Assembly: GCF_025660655.1 (NCBI RefSeq)
Contig: NZ_JAOTIN010000002.1
Coordinates: 152,628 to 216,627 of the forward strand
Source of the DNA: Streptococcus sp. CSL10205-OR2
GTDB taxonomy: Bacteria > Bacillota > Bacilli > Lactobacillales > Streptococcaceae
DNA: 64,000 bases
Reading direction: 5' to 3'
The position numbers and the translations under genes are program-made. Of this stretch, positions 15,163 to 23,474 are shown piece by piece. The notes under the pieces are model-generated. The model was given only the letters and a program-made list of their open reading frames with translations, ran no database searches and was not told the origin of the DNA. How positions within the stretch are numbered: position 1 is the stretch's first letter; the number at the start of each line of letters is the position of its first letter.

Positions 15163-18100
15163 TCAACGAAAAACCGTTTTCAAGACATAGGGATTTAGGA
15201 GGTCAATTAACTTTTCATCTTTTGCGACAAAGTATTTTTGACTTTGTAAAGTCTCTTTTGATTCTTTGTAATGAATAACTACTGGCAAAGAACCAGGAAA
15301 TTGTTTTAAAATTTTTGTAATTTGAAAATCATTATCATGATTTGAAACCAGTAACCAACATTTTTCATCTGTGGGAATAATCAGTGTATCAAGAAGCATT
15401 TGCAACTGTTGATTTCGATACTGAATTTTTCCTCGAAAAAGATAAAATTGACCTTGTGTGAGAATGTTTTGATATTTTTTATAGGTTTCTGGAAATAAAG
15501 TAATATCTAATTTTTTATTAGTGTCAGAAACTGTTAAAAAGACCATTTCTTCACCAGTTGTTTTAGTTCTAATGACTTTAATCTTTTCAATTTCAGCAAG
15601 AACTGTCATTGAACGGCCTTCAACTAATTTTGAAAAAGGTGTGAATTGTCCCTTTCTTTTTTCCATCTCTTCAACAAGAGGATGTGGACTAATACCAAAA
15701 CCAATAATATCTTTTTCTAGTTGATATTTTTCTGCATTTGTATAATCTAATTCATCCAACCACTGATAAGAATTCTCAGAAAAAAGACTACCAAGTTCAC
15801 TCACAAAAATCAATAGTGGTTCTAAATTCTTTTGAACTTTTTTCCTATTTTCTTCAAAATTATCAAACAAACCAAGTAGGACTAAAGACTCTATAAATTT
15901 TTTATCTTGGTATTTTTCAGGTAAACGTGTCAGAAAATCTTCAGTATTTTGATAGGGTTGATTATTGACAATCCAAAAAGCCAGCTCTTTTGGTAATTCT
16001 TTAATATGTTTTATACCTATAAAAATATTATTATTAACAACCTTATCATAGTAAGAGACGTTATTAATTGATAATTTTTCAACCTTAAAACCATTATCAA
16101 TAGCATCACTGATATAATGACTTCCTGAGTAGTTAAGCATTATATCATAAAAGATATTAGGATAATGGGCTTTAAAATAAGCTAACTGAAATGCTAAGGC
16201 GGAGTATGCATAAGCATGGCTTCGATTAAAACCATAGCCAGCAAATTTTGCCATCATATCAAAAAGAAGAGAGGCAGTTTCTTCTTGTCTACCTTGTTGT
16301 TTAGCACCATCTAAAAACTGTGAACGCATCACGTTCATTTGTTCACGATTTTTCTTTGACATGGCTCTACGCAGTAAGTCTGCCTTACCAAGGGAAAAGC
16401 CAGCGTATACCTGTGCAATCGTCATTACTTGCTCTTGATAAAGCATGATACCATAGGTTGGCTCTAATATTGGTGCAATTACCGGATCAATCAAATCGAT
16501 GGCTTCTTTTTTAAATTTTCTCTTGATAAAGTTGTCGATGTAATCACTGGCACCAGGTCGATTTAGACTTGTTGTAGCCACTATTTCTTCAAAACGAGAT
16601 GGTTTTATTTGTTTTAGCAGGTTGATAGCTCCTGCTGCTTCAAATTGGAAAATACCTGCAGTTTTCCCTTGTGCAAATAAAGCTAGTGTTTTTTCATCTT
16701 CTAAATTAATGGCTTTGATATCAATCAAAATCCCTTGTTCTTTTAATAACTTTTCTTTCATTTTTTGAACAAGTGTTAGATTTCTTAAACCTAGAAAATC
16801 CATTTTTAATAAGCCATTTGCTTCAACAGCTTGAGCGTCATATTGTGTAATCATCATATCTTCACCTGGTTTCAAAGGGATATGATTAGTCAGATTATCA
16901 TCGCTTAAAACAACTCCTGCCGCATGAATGGACGTTTGTCTAGGTTGACCTTCAATTTTTTTAGCAATGGCAAATGCTTTTTGAAATTCTAATTTGCTTG
17001 TTATTATTTGTCTAAAATGAGCATTTTTTTCATAAGTGCTTGTTAGGGTCTCCTGAAAAGCAATACGTTTTGTTAAAGCTCCTAATTCGTACTCTGTTGC
17101 CCCGAAACGCTTAAAGACATCTCGAATCACTTGTTTAGCTCCAAATGTTGAAAATGTCACAATTTGAGCAGCATGCTCGCTCCCATAGCGGTCTCTCACA
17201 TAATGAAGAAATTCAGAACGATAGATATCTGGTAAATCGATATCAATATCAGGCATACTATAGCGTTCTTTATTTAAAAAACGCTCAAACAAGAGATTAT
17301 TTTTAACGGGATCAATCCCCGTAATATCAAGCAGATAAGCCACAAGACTTCCCGCCGCAGAACCTCTTCCCATTCCCATATAGTAGCCTTTACTATGGCC
17401 AAATCGAATCAAATCCCAGACAATAAGAAAATAATCATCAAAACCCATGTCGTGAATGATAGAAAGTTCTGTTTCTAGACGCTTGATGTAGACATCCTCA
17501 TTTAGATTTTTCGTATTTAAAGATTGATAAGTTTTTTCTCGTAATTCAATACTCGCATCTTTGTGACGATTAAATCGTGGTAATTTTAATGATGAATTAA
17601 ATTGATAAGAAATACTTCCCACCAAAACTTCAAGATTCTCTAATGCTTTAGGAAATCTCTCTTCAAATAATTTTGTCATTGTTGAAGCATCATAGAACAT
17701 TTGATTGCCTTCAATGGGTTTTGTTTCTTTTAGTGACACGTTATCTTTAATAGCATGCAGGACTTGAAGAACTTCTTTATCCTGATTTTCAAAATAGCGT
17801 ACAGTGTGTAGGGGAAGAATTGGTTTATGAAATGTTTTAATAGGTGAATTCAAACCAACACCAATATAGTAGTCAAAAGAAAAAGATAATTCTTCAATGC
17901 CATTAAAATAAGGGATGATAATGATTAATTCTTCAAAATAATCATTATTTTGTAAAATATTCTTTTCCCCTTTCATCAATTCAGTGGATAATTTCAACAA
18001 ATGACGATAACCAACATTGTTTTTAGCAATGAGATGTATCTTTATTTCTTGATGGTCTAAAAGAATTGACGTTTCTAGCCCCAAAATGGGTTTCAGATTA

Positions 18101-18267
18101 TTTTGATGACATTTATTAATAAAATGATAGGCAGCGTATAGATTATCCTTATCCATAATTCCTAGATAAGAATAGCCCATGTTCTTAGCGGATTGAATAT
18201 AGCCATCCAAGTCAATGAGACTGTCCATAAATGAATAAACAGTTTTTGTGTCTAGTTGAACAAACAT
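15163..18267 (-). CDS. dnaE: DNA polymerase III subunit alpha (DnaE type)
   Basis: Second replicative polymerase of low-GC Gram-positives; it extends lagging-strand primers before handing over to PolC. 1034 residues: N-terminal PHP domain (about 1-200), polymerase core with GRGSAAGSLVAYLL and the catalytic triad motif PDIDIDLPD, helix-hairpin-helix region, and a C-terminal OB fold (about 885-960). GGAAAGGAG precedes the ATG. The short gap to pfkA (81 bases) holds the pfkA promoter. Confidence 0.96.
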   Translation of the reverse strand: MFVQLDTKTVYSFMDSLIDLDGYIQSAKNMGYSYLGIMDKDNLYAAYHFINKCHQNNLKPILGLETSILLDHQEIKIHLIAKNNVGYRHLLKLSTELMKGEKNILQNNDYFEELIIIIPYFNGIEELSFSFDYYIGVGLNSPIKTFHKPILPLHTVRYFENQDKEVLQVLHAIKDNVSLKETKPIEGNQMFYDASTMTKLFEERFPKALENLEVLVGSISYQFNSSLKLPRFNRHKDASIELREKTYQSLNTKNLNEDVYIKRLETELSIIHDMGFDDYFLIVWDLIRFGHSKGYYMGMGRGSAAGSLVAYLLDITGIDPVKNNLLFERFLNKERYSMPDIDIDLPDIYRSEFLHYVRDRYGSEHAAQIVTFSTFGAKQVIRDVFKRFGATEYELGALTKRIAFQETLTSTYEKNAHFRQIITSKLEFQKAFAIAKKIEGQPRQTSIHAAGVVLSDDNLTNHIPLKPGEDMMITQYDAQAVEANGLLKMDFLGLRNLTLVQKMKEKLLKEQGILIDIKAINLEDEKTLALFAQGKTAGIFQFEAAGAINLLKQIKPSRFEEIVATTSLNRPGASDYIDNFIKRKFKKEAIDLIDPVIAPILEPTYGIMLYQEQVMTIAQVYAGFSLGKADLLRRAMSKKNREQMNVMRSQFLDGAKQQGRQEETASLLFDMMAKFAGYGFNRSHAYAYSALAFQLAYFKAHYPNIFYDIMLNYSGSHYISDAIDNGFKVEKLSINNVSYYDKVVNNNIFIGIKHIKELPKELAFWIVNNQPYQNTEDFLTRLPEKYQDKKFIESLVLLGLFDNFEENRKKVQKNLEPLLIFVSELGSLFSENSYQWLDELDYTNAEKYQLEKDIIGFGISPHPLVEEMEKRKGQFTPFSKLVEGRSMTVLAEIEKIKVIRTKTTGEEMVFLTVSDTNKKLDITLFPETYKKYQNILTQGQFYLFRGKIQYRNQQLQMLLDTLIIPTDEKCWLLVSNHDNDFQITKILKQFPGSLPVVIHYKESKETLQSQKYFVAKDEKLIDLLNPYVLKTVFR

Positions 18268-18308
18268 CGCCTCTCCTTTCCCTTTTTAACAGCAACTTCT
18301 CTTTTATT

Positions 18309-18314
18309 ATTATA
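18309..18314 (-). promoter_or_regulatory. dnaE -10 box
   Basis: TATAAT in AGTATAATAA on the minus strand, ~42 bases before the dnaE ATG. The -35 is weak. Confidence 0.5.
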
Positions 18315-18371
18315 CTATGAAATGGTAAAAGAAAGCCAATTCTTTTTTTAAATCTTTTTAGGTTATTTTTC

Positions 18372-18411
18372 TTGACAATAAACTGTTTTTTCTGTATTAT
18401 TAAAATAGTAC
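18372..18411 (+). promoter_or_regulatory. Promoter and likely autoregulatory operator of the GntR-ABC operon
   Basis: -35 TTGACA (18372-18377), 17-base spacer, -10 TATTAT (18395-18400). The interrupted palindrome GTATTATT..AATAGTAC (18394-18411) overlaps the -10, the place where YtrA-type GntR repressors bind their own promoter. Confidence 0.65.
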
Positions 18412-18439
18412 AAAAATAATATACCGAAAGGAGACTCGG

Positions 18440-18805
18440 ATGGCTTGGAAATTTGATGAAAAATCTCCCATTTATGTTCAGATTGCCCAACGGGTTAAAA
18501 TGAGGATTATTAGCCAAGATATTAAAAGTGGTGAACAATTACCAACGGTAAGAGAATTTGCCGAAGAAGCTGGCGTTAATCCAAACACCATGCAGCGGGC
18601 TTTTATAGAACTCGAACGTGATGGAATGGTTTATTCCCAGCGGACATCTGGTAGATTTGTGACTGACGATAAAGAACTTATCGAACAAAAACGTCACGAA
18701 CTTGCTGAAGAAGAAATAAAAACGTTTATTAATCACATGAAAAAAATTGGATTTAATAATGAACAAATGATAGAAGAATTAAAGAATTGCTTAGGAGAAA
18801 GTTAA
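18440..18805 (+). CDS. GntR family regulator, YtrA subfamily
   Basis: 121 residues: an N-terminal winged helix-turn-helix (SPIYVQIAQRVKMRI...LPTVREFAEEAGVNPNTMQRA) and a short helical dimerisation tail without ligand domain, the hallmark of the YtrA subfamily. These usually repress an adjacent ABC transporter. The two genes downstream encode an ATPase and a permease; the stop here touches the ATPase ATG (TAAATG), so the three genes are one operon. AAAGGAG precedes the start. Confidence 0.92.
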   Translation: MAWKFDEKSPIYVQIAQRVKMRIISQDIKSGEQLPTVREFAEEAGVNPNTMQRAFIELERDGMVYSQRTSGRFVTDDKELIEQKRHELAEEEIKTFINHMKKIGFNNEQMIEELKNCLGES

Positions 18806-19504
18806 ATGACAGATTTACTACAATTACATCATGTCTCAAAAAATTATGGTAACTTTAATGCCTTAGACGATATTACCTTAAGTTTACCAGCCGGAAAAAT
18901 TATTGGTCTTCTAGGACCAAACGGCAGCGGAAAAACAACTCTTATAAAACTGATTAATGGGCTCCTTCAACCAACAAATGGTGATATTGTTATCGATGGC
19001 TTTAGACCATCAGTGGAAACCAAAAAAATTATTTCTTATCTGCCTGACACCACTTATCTACAAGATAATATGAAAGTTGAAGATCTTTTAGTTCTCTTCA
19101 AAGATTTTTATGAAGATTTTGATGATAAGCGTGCGATGACTCTTTTAAATGATTTAAATATCTCACTTGATCAGAAATTGAAAAACCTCTCAAAAGGGAA
19201 CAAGGAAAAGGTCCAACTTATTTTAGTAATGAGTCGTAAAGCCAAACTATATATTCTTGATGAACCTATTGGTGGGGTTGATCCTGCTGCTAGAGACTAT
19301 ATTTTAAAGACCATTATTAACAATTATTCTGAAGAAGCTTCTGTCATCATTTCGACACATCTCATTGCTGATATTGAACCAATATTAGATGAAGTTGTCT
19401 TTATCCAAAATGGTAACATTGTTCTTCAAGGAAATGCTGATGATTTAAGAGAAGAACATGGTCAGTCAATTGATGCTATTTTCAGAGAAACGTTTAAGGC
19501 TTAA
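18806..19504 (+). CDS. ABC transporter ATP-binding protein
   Basis: 232 residues with Walker A GPNGSGKTT, signature LSKGNKEKVQ and Walker B LYILDEPIGGVDP, followed by STHL. This is the form found in ABC-2 type exporters of the YtrB/EcsA group. It begins directly at the end of the GntR regulator gene and is followed after 14 bases by its membrane partner. The substrate is unknown; YtrA-linked exporters often respond to cell-envelope stress or antimicrobial peptides. Confidence 0.93.
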   Translation: MTDLLQLHHVSKNYGNFNALDDITLSLPAGKIIGLLGPNGSGKTTLIKLINGLLQPTNGDIVIDGFRPSVETKKIISYLPDTTYLQDNMKVEDLLVLFKDFYEDFDDKRAMTLLNDLNISLDQKLKNLSKGNKEKVQLILVMSRKAKLYILDEPIGGVDPAARDYILKTIINNYSEEASVIISTHLIADIEPILDEVVFIQNGNIVLQGNADDLREEHGQSIDAIFRETFKA

Positions 19505-19518
19505 AGGAGAATAACACA

Positions 19519-20331
19519 ATGTTTGGAAAATTAATTAAATATGAGATAAAATCTGTCGGAAAATGGTATTTTGCTCTTTATGGTGCTGTTTTGTTTTGTG
19601 CCACTATTTTAGGACTATACATTAGTAGATTCAACAATGATAGTGGAGTGAACGGTGAATTCTTTTTACAGGGACGAGAGCCATCAACTTCTGAGGCAAT
19701 CATTATGTTAGCCATTATACTTATTTTTGTTTCATTAATCATTGGAATCGGAATATCTACTTTCTTTATTATTGTCAATCGTTTCAACAAAAATATTTTC
19801 GGTCGAGAAGGCTATCTAACCTTAACACTTCCAGTATCAACACATCAAATTATTCTTTCAAAATTATTGGCTTCATTTATCTGGTCCGTTCTAAGTTCTA
19901 TAGTACTTCTTTTTAGTATTTTTTTACTGGTATTGCCAAGTATTCCTTTGGATGAATTTTTCTCATACCTACCAAGTATTATGGCTAATATTCATGTCGA
20001 TATATTCTTTATCGTCTTAACTTACTTTATCGTAGCTACCATTTCTTCAATTCTTGTCGTTTACCTAGCGATTTCAATTGGTCAGCTTTTCCAAGATAAA
20101 CGTGCATTAATGGGATTTGTGGCTTTCTTTGCAATAGGTATTTTAATTTCTATCATAAAACAACTTATATTTGGTGATACCAATCTTTCAGATGAAACTT
20201 ACTATTTTGACCCTAATTTTTTAAGGATTAAACTTTTCTTTATAAGAGAAATCTTTGTCTATTTAGTCTTGTCTACTACTTATTACTTTGGTACTCACTA
20301 TATCATCAAAAATAAATTAAATATCCAATAA
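19519..20331 (+). CDS. ABC-2 type permease
   Basis: 270 residues with about six hydrophobic segments, beginning MFGKLIKYEIKSVGKWYF. This is the usual N-terminal cytoplasmic helix of ABC-2 permeases fed by a YtrA-type operon. AAAGGAG precedes the start. Last gene of the operon, followed by a strong terminator. Confidence 0.88.
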   Translation: MFGKLIKYEIKSVGKWYFALYGAVLFCATILGLYISRFNNDSGVNGEFFLQGREPSTSEAIIMLAIILIFVSLIIGIGISTFFIIVNRFNKNIFGREGYLTLTLPVSTHQIILSKLLASFIWSVLSSIVLLFSIFLLVLPSIPLDEFFSYLPSIMANIHVDIFFIVLTYFIVATISSILVVYLAISIGQLFQDKRALMGFVAFFAIGILISIIKQLIFGDTNLSDETYYFDPNFLRIKLFFIREIFVYLVLSTTYYFGTHYIIKNKLNIQ

Positions 20332-20334
20332 GAA

Positions 20335-20365
20335 AGAGCCTCTACTATTGAGGCTCTCTTTATTT
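20335..20365 (+). terminator. Terminator of the GntR-ABC operon
   Basis: AGAGCCTC/GAGGCTCT stem with 7-base loop and T-rich tail. Confidence 0.85.
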
Positions 20366-20377
20366 TTATGATATAAT
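20348..20377 (+). promoter_or_regulatory. Promoter of tRNA-Arg
   Basis: -35 TTGAGG (20348-20353) lies inside the preceding terminator stem; 18-base spacer; -10 TATAAT (20372-20377), 7 bases before the tRNA. Confidence 0.55.
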
Positions 20378-20384
20378 AAAGCTA

Positions 20385-20456
20385 CCAACTTTAGTGTAAT
20401 GGATATCACGCAAGATTCCGGTTCTTGAAATGGGGGTTCGATTCCCTCAAGTTGGA
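20385..20456 (+). tRNA. tRNA-Arg (CCG)
   Basis: Cloverleaf read by hand: acceptor CCAACTT/AAGTTGG, anticodon stem CAAGA/TCTTG with loop TTCCGGT (anticodon CCG), T-stem GGGGG/CCCTC with loop TTCGATT, discriminator A. CCA is not encoded. It stands alone between two terminators. Confidence 0.92.
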
Positions 20457-20464
20457 TGGGATAG

Positions 20465-20492
20465 AAAAAAGGCACTGTTGTGCCCTTTTTTA
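20465..20492. terminator. Bidirectional terminator, tRNA-Arg / lipoprotein
   Basis: GGCAC/GTGCC stem with A-run and T-run on the two sides. It overlaps the stop codon of the lipoprotein on the minus strand. Confidence 0.8.
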
Positions 20493-21146
20493 TTTGTCTT
20501 TCTTTTCTTTTTCGTCTTCTTTATCTTCTTTTAATCCAGATTGCTCTTTTGAAACTAGACCATCTTGATTAAAAAACATTTCAACAGTAGCTACACCATC
20601 TGATTTTAATCCGCTTATCCAAATGGCTTGAATATCACGACCATCTGAAGAAGAAACTTCTGATAAGACATCTGGTTCTCCAAAAACTTGTTTAACTTCA
20701 AGATAAGACGTACCCTCAGCAATCTCATTGTATGTTTCTTTTGAAATGCTTGCTTTACGGATAAAACTAAAATTTGAGATTGATCTGACAACCGTACTGT
20801 TTTCATATAATTTTACTGTGACTTCAACATTATCAAACTGCCACTTATAAACATCAAGACTAACTTCACCAGCTGGTTCTTGTTCTACAGCAGTTGGCTC
20901 ACCAAAAAGAGTTTTTAATTCTTCAATTGTTGTGCCACCTTTAAATTCATCTTGTAAGAGAGCAATATGAACATCGTTAAATTTTAAACGAATATCTTGG
21001 TGTTCAGCAATTTCTGATGGTTTTTGATTTAAGGCTGATTCTTCTTCTGTTGTTATTTCAGTTTCTTTTTTTTCACTGTTACTTGAGCAGGAAATTAAAA
21101 AAAAGGCTGATAGCATAACAGCTAAAAATAAGAGGATTTTTTTCAT
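20490..21146 (-). CDS. DUF3862-like lipoprotein with two SmpA/OmlA-type repeats
   Basis: 218 residues. Lipoprotein signal with lipobox LISC (Cys about 20), an acidic linker, then two related modules, each with a GTTIEELKTLFGEP or GTSYLEVKQVFGEP core. This pattern belongs to the DUF3862/SmpA-OmlA-like fold. Highly charged tail (KEDKEDEKEKKDK). Predicted to be anchored outside the membrane; function unknown. Confidence 0.82.
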   Translation of the reverse strand: MKKILLFLAVMLSAFFLISCSSNSEKKETEITTEEESALNQKPSEIAEHQDIRLKFNDVHIALLQDEFKGGTTIEELKTLFGEPTAVEQEPAGEVSLDVYKWQFDNVEVTVKLYENSTVVRSISNFSFIRKASISKETYNEIAEGTSYLEVKQVFGEPDVLSEVSSSDGRDIQAIWISGLKSDGVATVEMFFNQDGLVSKEQSGLKEDKEDEKEKKDK

Positions 21147-21189
21147 TTTTTCTCACATTCTTTTATATCGTAAATATTTTAAAAATAAA

Positions 21190-21533
21190 TGGAGCCGGTG
21201 GGAGTCGAACCCACGTCCAAACACCTGCTAACATATTTGTCTACAACCATAGGCTATGTCTTTTTTTAACTGATTAATGACACATAGCTCAAGCCACTAA
21301 TCAGCGAGTCTATCAGTCTCTTTGTAATTAGCTAGACAATAATTACACGTAGCTTACTATTTTAAGACTTTTAATGAAACGTAAGCAATTTCATAAAAGT
21401 CACGAGAGCTGGTTTTTAGGCAGCTACTGCGTAAGTTGTGTTATTTTTTGCAGTTATATTTAACTGGCATTTTACATCTGCCGATGGGTTGCAAAATATG
21501 CCTCATAATGCCTGTCGAATCCGTAACGACCCC
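21190..21533 (-). ncRNA. ssrA: Transfer-messenger RNA
   Basis: The 5' end GGGGTCGTTACGGATTCGAC and the 3' end with TTCGACTCCCACCGGCTCCA form the tRNA-like domain with CCA encoded. The tag reading frame (21416-21451) is AKNNTTYAVAA and a TAA stop. It rescues stalled ribosomes with SmpB. Related streptococci usually have ...YALAA or ...YAVAA tags. Confidence 0.97.
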
Positions 21534-21555
21534 TAAAAAGTTATAACACCCTATT

Positions 21556-21584
21556 AGTATATCAAAAAAAACAATCTTTAGCAA
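21556..21584 (-). promoter_or_regulatory. tmRNA promoter
   Basis: Minus strand: -10 TATACT (21556-21561), 17 bases from a TTGCTA -35-like hexamer. Confidence 0.5.
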
Positions 21585-21598
21585 AGTTGAAAAATAAT

Positions 21599-21627
21599 AA
21601 AAACTCACTAAAAATCAGTGAGTTTTT
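21599..21627 (-). terminator. rpsA terminator
   Basis: AAAACTCACT / AGTGAGTTTT stem with A and T runs on the two sides, 9 bases beyond the rpsA stop. Confidence 0.85.
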
Positions 21628-21635
21628 CGTTATCA

Positions 21636-22835
21636 TTATAATTCAATGTCACCGAATAAATCAGCCATTGAGAATCCAGTTTGAGTTTCTGGTAAATCAT
21701 AGTCACGTTTTTCTTGACGTTTTGGACGACGAGGTTTAGATTGACGTTTTTCTTCAGAATTCTCTTCTTGAGCTGGACGTTCTTCTAATGATTTAATTGA
21801 AAGAGAAACACGTTCGTCTGCTGCATTAACTTCAAGAACCTTAACAGTCACATCTTGACCAACTGATAAAACATCTTTAGGATTTTCAACACGTTTGTGA
21901 GAAATTTGTGAGATGTGAACTAATCCGTCAATACCTGGAAGGACTTCAACGAAAGCACCAAAATCAGTAAGACGTTTTACTTTTCCTTCAATCACATCAC
22001 CAGCAGCAAGTTTTTGTTCAACACCATCCCATGGTCCAGGTGTTGTAGCTTTAAGTGATAATGAAACACGACCTGCTTCTTCATCAATTGAAAGTACTTT
22101 AACCTCAACTTCTTCACCAACAGAAACAACTGATTTAGGTGAAACATTTCTCTCATGAGATAACTCAGTGACATGGATAAGACCATCAACACCACCAAGA
22201 TCAACAAAAGCACCAAAGCTAGTTAAACGAGCAACTTTTCCAGTAACAACTGAACCTTCAGTCAATGTTGAGAAAATTTCTTTACGTGCTTCTGCGGCTG
22301 CTTCTTCAACAACTTCACGACGTGAAAGGATGAAACGATTTTCTGAAGCATCAACTTCTTTAATACGAGCATCAACTTCTTGACCAACAAATTTTTCAGT
22401 GTTGCGAACAAAGCGTGTGTCAATCATTGAAGCAGGAATGAAACCACGTAGGCCTTCAAATTCAATAGCCAATCCACCTTTTACAGCGCGAGTTACTTTA
22501 ACAGTGATAACATCACCTTCGCGACCAATCAATTTATCCCAAGCTTTGCGAGCTTCTAAGCGTTTTTTAGACACTAGGAAAGTCACTGTGTCAGTATCTT
22601 TTCCGACTACTTGACGAAGAACAAGTACTTCAAGTGTTTCCCCTGGTTTTACTAAATCATTAATGTCAGCATTACGATCATTAGTTAACTCACGAAGTGT
22701 TAATACACCTTCAACACCAGTACCACTGATAACAACGTTAGCTTGATCGTTATCAACTGTCAATACTTCTGCGGTAACAACGTCACCAGCATTCACTTCG
22801 CTAACACTATTTAGCAAATCTTCAAATTCATTCAT
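21636..22835 (-). CDS. rpsA: 30S ribosomal protein S1
   Basis: 399 residues with four S1 RNA-binding domains (about 15-90, 105-170, 190-262, 275-350), the last two containing FGAFVDLGGVDGLIHVTELS and FGAFVEVLPGIDGLVHISQI. This is the short S1 form of low-GC Gram-positives. It ends in a basic, disordered tail (RQSKPRRPKRQEKRDYD). The start at 22835 (MNEFEDLL) is chosen because GGAGGA lies 9 bases upstream; an in-frame TTG three codons earlier is unlikely. It binds mRNA during translation initiation. Confidence 0.95.
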   Translation of the reverse strand: MNEFEDLLNSVSEVNAGDVVTAEVLTVDNDQANVVISGTGVEGVLTLRELTNDRNADINDLVKPGETLEVLVLRQVVGKDTDTVTFLVSKKRLEARKAWDKLIGREGDVITVKVTRAVKGGLAIEFEGLRGFIPASMIDTRFVRNTEKFVGQEVDARIKEVDASENRFILSRREVVEEAAAEARKEIFSTLTEGSVVTGKVARLTSFGAFVDLGGVDGLIHVTELSHERNVSPKSVVSVGEEVEVKVLSIDEEAGRVSLSLKATTPGPWDGVEQKLAAGDVIEGKVKRLTDFGAFVEVLPGIDGLVHISQISHKRVENPKDVLSVGQDVTVKVLEVNAADERVSLSIKSLEERPAQEENSEEKRQSKPRRPKRQEKRDYDLPETQTGFSMADLFGDIEL

Positions 22836-22962
22836 TCTAAACAATCCTCCAACAGAAAATCAGTTTTCTAATTTTCTGATAACAATATATTTTCTCAAGG
22901 TAACCCGCAAATGACAACAAAATTTATCTTTGACGGTCTTAGGTAAAACCTAATACCATGAC

Positions 22963-23033
22963 TGGGGTAGCTGGATTCGAACCAACGCATGAGGGAGTCA
23001 AAGTCCCTTGCCTTACCGCTTGGCTATACCCCA
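22963..23033 (-). tRNA. tRNA-Gln (TTG)
   Basis: Acceptor TGGGGTA/TACCCCA, anticodon stem AGGGA/TCCCT with loop containing TTG, T-arm GTTGG..CCAGC with TTCGAAT loop. CCA not encoded. Confidence 0.93.
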
Positions 23034-23038
23034 TGAAA

Positions 23039-23119
23039 TGGAAAGAGAGGGATTCGAACCCCCGAACCCGAAGGAGCGGATTTACAGTCCGCCGCGTTTA
23101 GCCTCTTCGCTATCTTTCC
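23039..23119 (-). tRNA. tRNA-Tyr (GTA)
   Basis: Acceptor GGAAAGA/TCTTTCC, anticodon loop CTGTAAA (GTA), long variable arm typical of class II tRNA, T-arm GAGGG-type with TTCGAAT. It lies 5 bases before tRNA-Gln; the two are cotranscribed. Confidence 0.94.
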
Positions 23120-23131
23120 ACAACAAGAACA

Positions 23132-23160
23132 ATTTTAACATAAATTCTTATTGTAATCAA
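23132..23160 (-). promoter_or_regulatory. Promoter of the tRNA-Tyr/Gln unit
   Basis: Minus strand: -35 TTGATT (23155-23160), 17-base spacer, -10 TAAAAT (23132-23137). Confidence 0.7.
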
Positions 23161-23176
23161 GCCTTTTTAAGGATTT

Positions 23177-23407
23177 TTAGTGATTTAAATTATAATTTTC
23201 TATGATATTGGTTACTGCCAAATCCATTGTTTTGTGAAAGCTTGATACATCATTATTTTGGACGACAGCAAACTTGTCATCGATTTCCGTAATAGACCCA
23301 ATAATTTTTCGACCAATCTTCAACTGAAAACCATCTACTTCACTGTTTGATAGATTGACTTTTCCTTCTACAATTTCGACCGTAATTTTTTTATCTTTTT
23401 TACTCAT
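23177..23407 (-). CDS. DUF2969 family protein
   Basis: 76-residue basic/hydrophilic protein (MSKKDKKITVEIVEG...SNSEVDGFQLKIGRKIIGSITEID) of the DUF2969 family, found in streptococci and lactococci. No membrane part. GAGGTGAAC precedes the ATG. Function unknown. Confidence 0.8.
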   Translation of the reverse strand: MSKKDKKITVEIVEGKVNLSNSEVDGFQLKIGRKIIGSITEIDDKFAVVQNNDVSSFHKTMDLAVTNIIENYNLNH

Positions 23408-23474
23408 AGTTCACCTCTTGCTATAAATTTTACACAAAAAAGCAGGAGCTTGCAAGAGCAAACTCTGCTACTTT

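Noticed and set aside
20385..20456. tRNA-Arg as an occupied integration site
   Set aside because: No integrase, phage gene or repeated tRNA end is found on either side; the neighbours are ordinary chromosomal genes.
22845..22960. Possible regulatory RNA upstream of rpsA
   Set aside because: Only ~110 bases between the tRNA and rpsA with a simple TTTTCTGA-type inverted repeat; no recognised leader motif.
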